Assembly: GCA_044375105.1 (NCBI GenBank)
Contig: JBILNK010000021.1
Span: 1 to 35,761, forward strand
DNA: 35,761 nt
Direction: 5' to 3'
Origin: JBIKLM01 sp044375105
GTDB lineage: Bacteria > Planctomycetota > UBA1135 > GCA-002686595
Position numbers and translations under genes: made by a program. Below the pieces are notes generated by a model that did not search any database, was not told the DNA's origin, and was given only the letters and a program-made list of their open reading frames with translations. This document shows positions 31,283 to 35,761 of the stretch, piece after piece (position 1 is the first letter of the stretch; every line of letters begins with the position of its first letter).

Positions 31283-32263
31283 TCAGGGCAGCCCGAGCAG
31301 CTTGTGGATCTGGGGCAGTTGGCGCGGCCGAAGGCCCAGCTCCAAGGCTTCGTCCAGCAGCTCCTCGAGCAGCTCCTCCGAGGGCGCGCGCGCCTCCAAG
31401 CTGGGGGTCGCCGGCTGCAGGAACAGGGGCATTCCGGGCGCCAGTTCCGCCAGGTCCCCGAGAGCCGCACGGGCTTCCGCGAGGGCGCTCCGATCGGTCA
31501 GGACCAGCTTGGCGCTGGCGTCGCGGTCGCGGCACAGGCGCAGGCTCGCGCGCCGGGCCCGCGCCAGGTCCGCAGCGCTCTCGGGCGGCGGCTCCGCGGA
31601 GGGCCGCGCCGGCCGATCGCCCCCGGCGAGCCGCTTGGGCGGCAGCATGTCGGACCAAAGCTTGAGATCCAGGCTGACGTGATCCACGGCCGGCAGGGCG
31701 TGCTCCAGGGCCCGCGGGAACAGTCCCGAGGTCTCGAGATGCAGCCGCCGGGCGCCGAGCAGCGGCCGCAGCCCGCGCAGGAACGGCACCCATTCGAGGG
31801 GCTCGCCGCCGGTCAGGGACACGCTGCGGGGCGGGCCCTGATCCGCGCCGCCGCGCGCCTCGGCGCGCGCCACGGCCACGGCGGCCTCGAGGGGCGTGAG
31901 CCAGCCCAGCCCGCGCGCCGCGCCGACGGCCGGGGGCAAAGCCCAGGAGTGGGGCGTGTCGCAATAGCGGCAGCGCAGAGCGCAGCCTCCGAGGCGCAGG
32001 AAGACCTGCGCCTCGCCCACGTAGAGCCCCTCGCCCTGCAGGGAGGCGAACACCTCGAGCACCGGCGCGAGAGCGCCGGCGGAGCCGCCCTCGCCGCGGG
32101 GCCCGGGCGCCGGGCGTCGCTGCGCGCCCGCAGGCGGCTCCGCGCCGAGCGGATCGGCGCCGTCCGGATCAGATCCACGGGCCGCGCTGCGGCCTGGCCC
32201 CGCGGCTGCGCGCCCGCCATCCTGGCCCGCCCAGTCGGGATCGCCGCAATCGGTGTTGCCCAT
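31283..32263 (-). CDS. queE: QueE, 7-carboxy-7-deazaguanine synthase
   Basis: 326 aa radical SAM enzyme that converts 6-carboxy-tetrahydropterin to 7-carboxy-7-deazaguanine, on the way to queuosine in tRNA (or 7-deazaguanine DNA bases). The core starts at ~residue 68: VLEVFASLQGEGLYVGEAQV, then LGGCALRCRYCDTPHSW with the C-x3-C-x2-C [4Fe-4S] site, SVSLTGGEPLEW (SAM-binding GGE), HLETSGLF and VSLDLKLWSDMLPPK. QueE enzymes are usually ~210-250 aa; here there is a ~67-residue Gly/Ala/Pro/Asp-rich, probably disordered N-terminus. The ATG at 32263 is chosen because GGAG lies about 8 nt upstream. The queC, queD and queF partners are not in the window. Confidence 0.92.
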   Translation of the reverse strand: MGNTDCGDPDWAGQDGGRAAAGPGRSAARGSDPDGADPLGAEPPAGAQRRPAPGPRGEGGSAGALAPVLEVFASLQGEGLYVGEAQVFLRLGGCALRCRYCDTPHSWALPPAVGAARGLGWLTPLEAAVAVARAEARGGADQGPPRSVSLTGGEPLEWVPFLRGLRPLLGARRLHLETSGLFPRALEHALPAVDHVSLDLKLWSDMLPPKRLAGGDRPARPSAEPPPESAADLARARRASLRLCRDRDASAKLVLTDRSALAEARAALGDLAELAPGMPLFLQPATPSLEARAPSEELLEELLDEALELGLRPRQLPQIHKLLGLP

Positions 32264-32459
32264 GACGAATGCTCCGTTGCTTGGCCCGGGCAGAGTCTGC
32301 CGTGCGGATCGGCGCAGGGCTCCGTGCGCGGCCGGCCCGGCTGCAGTGGGAGCGCGCGAAAGCGCATCCGCACGGCGCCGCGCTGGCCCGCACCCTGGCC
32401 CTAGGCAGGCGAACGGGGAGGCGATCGGGCAGCGGCGCACGGACTTTGAACGGCCAGGG
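32264..32459. other. queE upstream region
   Basis: This gene-free stretch probably holds the queE promoter; I see no convincing -35/-10 pair. Together with repeat copy 3 and the hairpin near 32656, the whole 32264-32714 gap has no gene I can support. Confidence 0.35.
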
Positions 32460-32592
32460 GCCGAAGAAAACGATCCGCGCGCGGTGAGGATTTCAGTTTC
32501 TGCGGCTTGCAGCGGTCAGCCCAACGGGACACGCGCGGGCTGCAGAGGCCGTGCGGGCAGAGCCCGCGTCGATCGGCTCCTCGACCGGTTCG
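32460..32592 (-). repeat. structured dispersed repeat, copy 3 (diverged)
   Basis: The core 32489-32573 aligns without a gap to copy 1 (54 of 85 identical by hand count), including the exact blocks TCTGCGGC, GCCCAACGG and GTCGAT at the same spacing. The apical hairpin is kept with changed bases: GCGGG 32553-32557 with CCCGC 32563-32567. In this stem the pair T-A of copy 1 (1006/1020) and C-G of copy 2 (14240/14254) is G-C here (32553/32567). The stem that closes the other two copies (GCTGAC/GTCAGC) is lost. It lies about 125 bp downstream of the small basic protein gene and does not supply its stop. Ends are set by analogy and are approximate. Confidence 0.62.
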
Positions 32593-32655
32593 CCGGCGGG
32601 CGCCCGGTGGGATGCCCTAGCCCGCCAGCGCCCGGGGGCCGCAGCGCGCTTCGTC

Positions 32656-32709
32656 CGGACGGCATCCGCCGAACGGATGCGGGCCCGGTCGCTGCGCTCC
32701 GGCCGTCCG
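32656..32709 (-). terminator. nested inverted repeats after the small basic protein gene
   Basis: CGGACGGC at 32656-32663 pairs with GCCGTCCG at 32702-32709, and GCATCCG at 32662-32668 pairs with CGGATGC at 32674-32680; the two stems compete. They begin 5 bp beyond the stop codon of the small basic protein. No U tract follows, so the role (termination, processing or protection of the 3' end) is uncertain. Confidence 0.4.
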
Positions 32710-32714
32710 CCGAA

Positions 32715-32993
32715 TCACTTCTTGGCCGGAGCCGCCTTGGCCGGAGCCGCAGCGCCCGCGGCGGGCTTCTTGGCGTCCTTCTTGCCCTTTTCGTCCTCGG
32801 CCTTGGGCGCTTCCTTGGGCTTCTTGCCCGCCACCTTGATCTTGGTGCGCATCTTGGGCAGGCCAAACGGCGAGCCGCCTTCGGCCTTGAGCTTGCCATC
32901 GCGCATCATCTTCTGGACGCGCTCGAAGCGGCTGAGCACGCTGCGCTCGCCCGCAAGGGTGCTGATGCCGCGCAGACTGGAGTGAATCGACAT
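32715..32993 (-). CDS. small basic protein, TIGR04137-like (PVC superphylum marker)
   Basis: 92 aa. The N-terminal ~50 residues read MSIHSSLRGISTLAGERSVL, then SRFERVQKMMRDGKLKAEGG and SPFGLPKMRTKIKVAGKK. This matches the small basic protein family found in Chlamydiae, Verrucomicrobia, Lentisphaerae and Planctomycetota, which has been suggested to associate with the ribosome. The family proteins are usually ~60-75 aa; here a Lys/Ala/Pro tail (DAKKPAAGAAAPAKAAPAKK) lengthens it. Such tails bind nucleic acid non-specifically in other proteins. The ATG at 32993 is the conserved family start; the frame is open further upstream but not protein-like. It looks monocistronic. This gene is the strongest taxonomic clue in the window. 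Confidence 0.85.
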   Translation of the reverse strand: MSIHSSLRGISTLAGERSVLSRFERVQKMMRDGKLKAEGGSPFGLPKMRTKIKVAGKKPKEAPKAEDEKGKKDAKKPAAGAAAPAKAAPAKK

Positions 32994-33164
32994 GGCTTGG
33001 AGCGTGAGCAGGCCGAGCCTGCGGGCAGGGGGGAGCGGGCGGCCGCCGGGCCGCTTGGAGGGCCGAGGAGTGTAGGGACCGAGGCGGCCGGACGCCACCC
33101 CCCTCTCGGCAGGGGGCTTTGGGGAGGCGCGCCGGCGGGTGGGCTCGGGCCGCACCCGCGCCGA

Positions 33165-33758
33165 TCAGCGCCGGCGCAGGGTCTCGTCCAGGGGCACCAG
33201 GTAAGCGGAGTCGAAGGCGTCGCGGCGTCCGCTGGCGTCCGGGGTGGCGCGGACGCGGGCCAGCAGGCCGTCCAGGTCGGCCTTTTCGGGGCTGGCGCCC
33301 ACCAGCACCAGGATCAGCTCCCCGACCGCCTGGGGCGGCGCCACGGGCAGATCCAGGCTGGCCAGGTAGGAGACCAGGTCCTGGGCCCACTGGCGATTGC
33401 GCGGCGTCTGGGCGTAGGTCAGAGCCAGCACCGAGAAGCGGTTCCTTGGATCCAGCAGGGCCCGCTCCATCGCTTCGAGGGGCGCGCCGCCCAGGCGCTC
33501 GGTCGGCGACAGGCCGGGGGCGGCCGGCGCCCCCGCGCTGCTCGGGGGCCGCCCCGGCGACCCGTCGGCGCCATCGCCAGTCCGGGAGCCGCCCACCGAG
33601 AGGCGGCCGAGGGCGAAGGCCAGGAACAACAGCGCCCAAACCAGCGGTTGCCGCAGGGCGCGGGCGCCGCCCGCGGGCGCCGGCGTGGACACGGACGCGG
33701 GGCGCTGGCGCTCTGCCGCTTGGATCAGTTCGTGGACATCGCGCTTGGCGGGCGTCAC
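33165..33758 (-). CDS. membrane-anchored protein of unknown function
   Basis: 197 aa. The first ~35 residues are polar and cytoplasmic in character (TPAKRDVHELIQAAERQRPA), followed by one membrane helix (about 37-52, RQPLVWALLFLAFALGR), a Gly/Pro/Ser-rich linker and a folded-looking C-terminal part (about 95-197: MERALLDPRNRFSVLALTYA, GELILVLVGASPEKADLDGL). The start is GTG at 33758; no ATG fits. It is divergent from the ASPIC/UnbV gene with 74 bp between the two starts. I do not recognise the family. An N-in, C-out periplasmic domain is inferred from topology. Confidence 0.7.
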   Translation of the reverse strand: MTPAKRDVHELIQAAERQRPASVSTPAPAGGARALRQPLVWALLFLAFALGRLSVGGSRTGDGADGSPGRPPSSAGAPAAPGLSPTERLGGAPLEAMERALLDPRNRFSVLALTYAQTPRNRQWAQDLVSYLASLDLPVAPPQAVGELILVLVGASPEKADLDGLLARVRATPDASGRRDAFDSAYLVPLDETLRRR

Positions 33759-33832
33759 GGCAGGGAGCCTATAGAGCCTGCTGCGCCGGTCAACCGTGGG
33801 TCGGCCCCGTCGCCCGCTATCGTGGGGTCCCC

Positions 33833-35689
33833 ATGCGCCGTTTCCCGCTGCTGCTGCCCCTGGCCCTGCTACCCACCGCCTGCCGCGAGCAGGCGGCGCC
33901 CGCGCCGGGCCCGGCGCCGGCCGTCGGGGCCCCCGCCGCCGGGTCGCCGCGGCCCCCGGAGGTCTTTCCGGACCAGGCTGGCCAGCGGGGGCTGACCTAC
34001 GCGAATCGCTCCGGAGAGCCCCAGAAGGCGACCGTGCTCGAGGCCAACGGGGCCGGGGTGGCGTTGCTCGATTTGGAGCTGGACGGCGACCTGGACGTGG
34101 TCTTCAGCCAGGGCCTGGGGAGCCTCCAGCAGGCGGTCCAGGGCCCCGGCGCGGACCTCGAGGGCTTCCTCAACGTCGGCGCTGGACGCTTCAGGCCCGC
34201 GCCGGCGCCCGGTCTGTCCGGCTGGTGGACGGGCTTGGCCACGGGCGACCTGGACGGAGATGGCCGCGACGATCTGGTGGCGGGCGGCTACGGGGGCCTG
34301 GAGGCGTTGCTCCAGAACTCCGCGGGCGCCCTGGTTCCGCGCGCCGAGGCCGGACTGTTCGCCGCCGACGCCCCGTCCGGGGCGCGACTGGTGCCGGGCG
34401 CGCCGCGCCAGCCCGGCGAAATCCCCTGGTGGGCCACCAGCGTGGCGCTGGCGGACTTCGATCTCGACGGGGTGCTCGATCTGTACGTGGGCCAGTACCT
34501 CGAACTCGATCCGCTGGCCCCGCCGCTCGGCCAATTGGGAACGGGCGCCCTGGCGATCCCCTGCATCTGGAAAGGCCACGAGGTCTTCTGCGGCCCGCGC
34601 GGCATGGTGCCCCAACCCGATCGCCTGCTGCTCGGCAACGGCGACGGCAGCTTCCGCGCGGCCAGCGCCGAGCAGCTCCCCGAGGATCGGCCCGCGTACA
34701 CGCTGGGCGTGGCCCCCTTCGATGCGGACCTCGACGGAGACACCGACGTCTACGTGGCCAACGATTCGATGCCCAACCGCCTGTGGATCAACGACGCGAC
34801 GGCGCATTTCGTCGACCGCGCCCTGGCCGCCGGCGTGGCGCTGAATCAGGACGGCATGGCGGAGGCGGGCATGGGCGTGGCGGTGGCGGACGTGGACCGC
34901 GACGGGCGTTTCGACCTGTGCGTGACCAACTTTTCGGACGAGCCCACGCAGCTCTACCTGGGCGCGGAGGTCGGCTTTCGCACCGCCACCTACCGCTATG
35001 GGCTCGGTGCGGAAACGCGCCGGCTCCTGTCCTGGGGCGTGCACCTGTGCGACTTCGACGGCGACGGCTGGGTCGAGCTCCTGACCGCCAACGGGCACGT
35101 GTACCCGCAAGCCGATCGGGCGGACACGGGCACGCGCTATGGGCAGGCGGCCAGCCTGTTCGAGCTCGGGCCGAAGGCGCGCGTCGAGCGCGTGTTGCCC
35201 GGCGGGCCCGGGAGCCTGCTGGCGCCGGACTTGGGCGCGCGCGGTTCGGCCGTGGGCGACCTGGACGGCGACGGCGCCCCGGATGTGGTCCTGGCGCGCA
35301 TCGACGGCCCCGCGGCGCTCGGGATCAACGATCTCGGTCCGGACGCTCGCCGTCTGCAGGTGCGGCTGCGCGGTCCGGCGACGCCCAACGAAGGGCCGCG
35401 GAAGACGAGCCGCAGCGCCCACGGCGCGCTGCTGATCGCCGTGCCCGATTTCCCGCCCAGCGTGCCGGAAGCGCAACAATTCGCGCTGCTCGGAGAGGTT
35501 CAGACCGGCGGCAGCTTCCAATCCGCGAACAGCCCCTGGGTGCACTTCGGCTTGGGCCCCTTCGAACGCCTGGCCTACCTCGAGGTGCGCTGGCCGTCGG
35601 GCCGCACGGATCGTTTCGAAGGGCTGCGGGCGGGCCGGCGCGTGGTGATCGAAGAAGGCCGCGGCGTGGTCTCGGAGGAGGCGTGGTGA
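33833..35689 (+). CDS. FG-GAP repeat lipoprotein with ASPIC/UnbV domain
   Basis: 618 aa exported lipoprotein. Signal MRRFPLLLPLALLPTACREQ with lipobox LPTAC (C17), then an Ala/Pro linker. Residues ~70-490 form a beta-propeller of FG-GAP/VCBS repeats, with calcium-loop D-x-D-x-D-G motifs such as LDLELDGDLDVV (79-90), GDLDGDGRDDLVAGGYGG (138-155), DADLDGDTDVYVAN (297-310), VADVDRDGRFDLCV (351-364), CDFDGDGWVELL (406-417) and GDLDGDGAPDVVL (475-487). The end (~505-610) is an ASPIC/UnbV domain: SFQSANSPWVHFGLG (561-575) and LEVRWPSGRTDRFEGL (583-598). Such proteins are abundant in Planctomycetota and Acidobacteriota; they are thought to bind extracellular ligands, but substrates are unknown. The stop overlaps the next gene (TGATG). 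Start ATG at 33833 is fixed by the signal peptide. Confidence 0.93.
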   Translation: MRRFPLLLPLALLPTACREQAAPAPGPAPAVGAPAAGSPRPPEVFPDQAGQRGLTYANRSGEPQKATVLEANGAGVALLDLELDGDLDVVFSQGLGSLQQAVQGPGADLEGFLNVGAGRFRPAPAPGLSGWWTGLATGDLDGDGRDDLVAGGYGGLEALLQNSAGALVPRAEAGLFAADAPSGARLVPGAPRQPGEIPWWATSVALADFDLDGVLDLYVGQYLELDPLAPPLGQLGTGALAIPCIWKGHEVFCGPRGMVPQPDRLLLGNGDGSFRAASAEQLPEDRPAYTLGVAPFDADLDGDTDVYVANDSMPNRLWINDATAHFVDRALAAGVALNQDGMAEAGMGVAVADVDRDGRFDLCVTNFSDEPTQLYLGAEVGFRTATYRYGLGAETRRLLSWGVHLCDFDGDGWVELLTANGHVYPQADRADTGTRYGQAASLFELGPKARVERVLPGGPGSLLAPDLGARGSAVGDLDGDGAPDVVLARIDGPAALGINDLGPDARRLQVRLRGPATPNEGPRKTSRSAHGALLIAVPDFPPSVPEAQQFALLGEVQTGGSFQSANSPWVHFGLGPFERLAYLEVRWPSGRTDRFEGLRAGRRVVIEEGRGVVSEEAW

Positions 35690-35761
35690 TGCGGCTCGAA
35701 CGCCTGCTGTGGATCGGCCTGGGGCTCGGGTCCGGGCTGCTTTTCGGCGCGGCCGGCGCCG
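35689..35761 (+). CDS. start of an exported or membrane protein (runs off the window)
   Basis: Only 24 codons are present. It begins MRLERLLWIGLGLGSGLLFG, a basic start followed by a hydrophobic stretch, so it is a signal peptide or membrane anchor. The ATG shares its A with the TGA stop of the ASPIC/UnbV gene (TGATG), so the two are translationally coupled and probably act together. Genes next to ASPIC/UnbV proteins often encode TPR-repeat proteins, but nothing in the visible part shows that. Confidence 0.65.
   Translation, partial: MRLERLLWIGLGLGSGLLFGAAGA

Noticed and set aside
31150..31283. Fourth copy of the dispersed repeat after queE
   Set aside because: Similar GC-rich words occur (for example GATCCC and a CCGAC/GTCGG stem), but the conserved blocks are not at the right spacing.
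33768..33793. Promoter for the 33165..33758 gene (TTGACC then TATAGG on the minus strand)
   Set aside because: The hexamers are fair but the spacer is only 14 bp, and the start would leave almost no leader; too weak to annotate.

Overview
The window is very GC-rich and gene-dense. Nearly all of it is transcribed leftward (minus strand); only the last ~1.9 kb runs rightward. No rRNA, tRNA, CRISPR array or insertion sequence was seen. Two proteins point to the PVC superphylum, most likely a planctomycetote: a small basic protein of the TIGR04137 type (32715..32993) and a CxxC/CxxC protein of a kind I associate with Planctomycetota (12946..13905). An ASPIC/UnbV lipoprotein fits the same placement. 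DAP-type MurE and several lipoproteins indicate a Gram-negative-type envelope with meso-DAP peptidoglycan. The phylum call is an inference from family recognition.

Region 1 (1..12010, minus) is a division and cell wall (dcw) operon read from right to left: mraZ, rsmH, ftsL, ftsI, murE, murF, mraY, ftsW, a LysM protein, a possible 59-residue membrane peptide, then murG, which runs off the window. Neighbouring genes from mraZ to murF share start and stop codons (GTGA, ATGA or TGATG). murD is missing from its usual place between mraY and ftsW, and FtsI is very large (889 aa).

Region 2 (12946..19456, minus) holds the CxxC protein and a separate operon of three tandem GT4-type glycosyltransferases ending in a HEAT-like lipoprotein. 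Region 3 (19808..28613, minus) is a surface polysaccharide operon: Wzm/Wzt ABC exporter, GT2 glycosyltransferase, PIG-L deacetylase, a PIG-L/GT2 fusion, another GT2, and a MscS-type channel. Together, regions 2 and 3 look like synthesis, deacetylation and ABC-type export of a lipid-linked glycan. Region 4 (28767..33758, minus) holds a lipoprotein, der, queE, the small basic protein and a membrane-anchored protein. Region 5 (33833..35761, plus) is an FG-GAP/ASPIC-UnbV lipoprotein followed by the start of another exported protein.

The most unusual feature is a dispersed structured repeat of about 135 bp, present in three same-strand copies (911..1045, 14145..14277, 32460..32592). It has base-paired stems with compensatory changes between copies. 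In two copies the edge of the element supplies the stop codon of the upstream gene.
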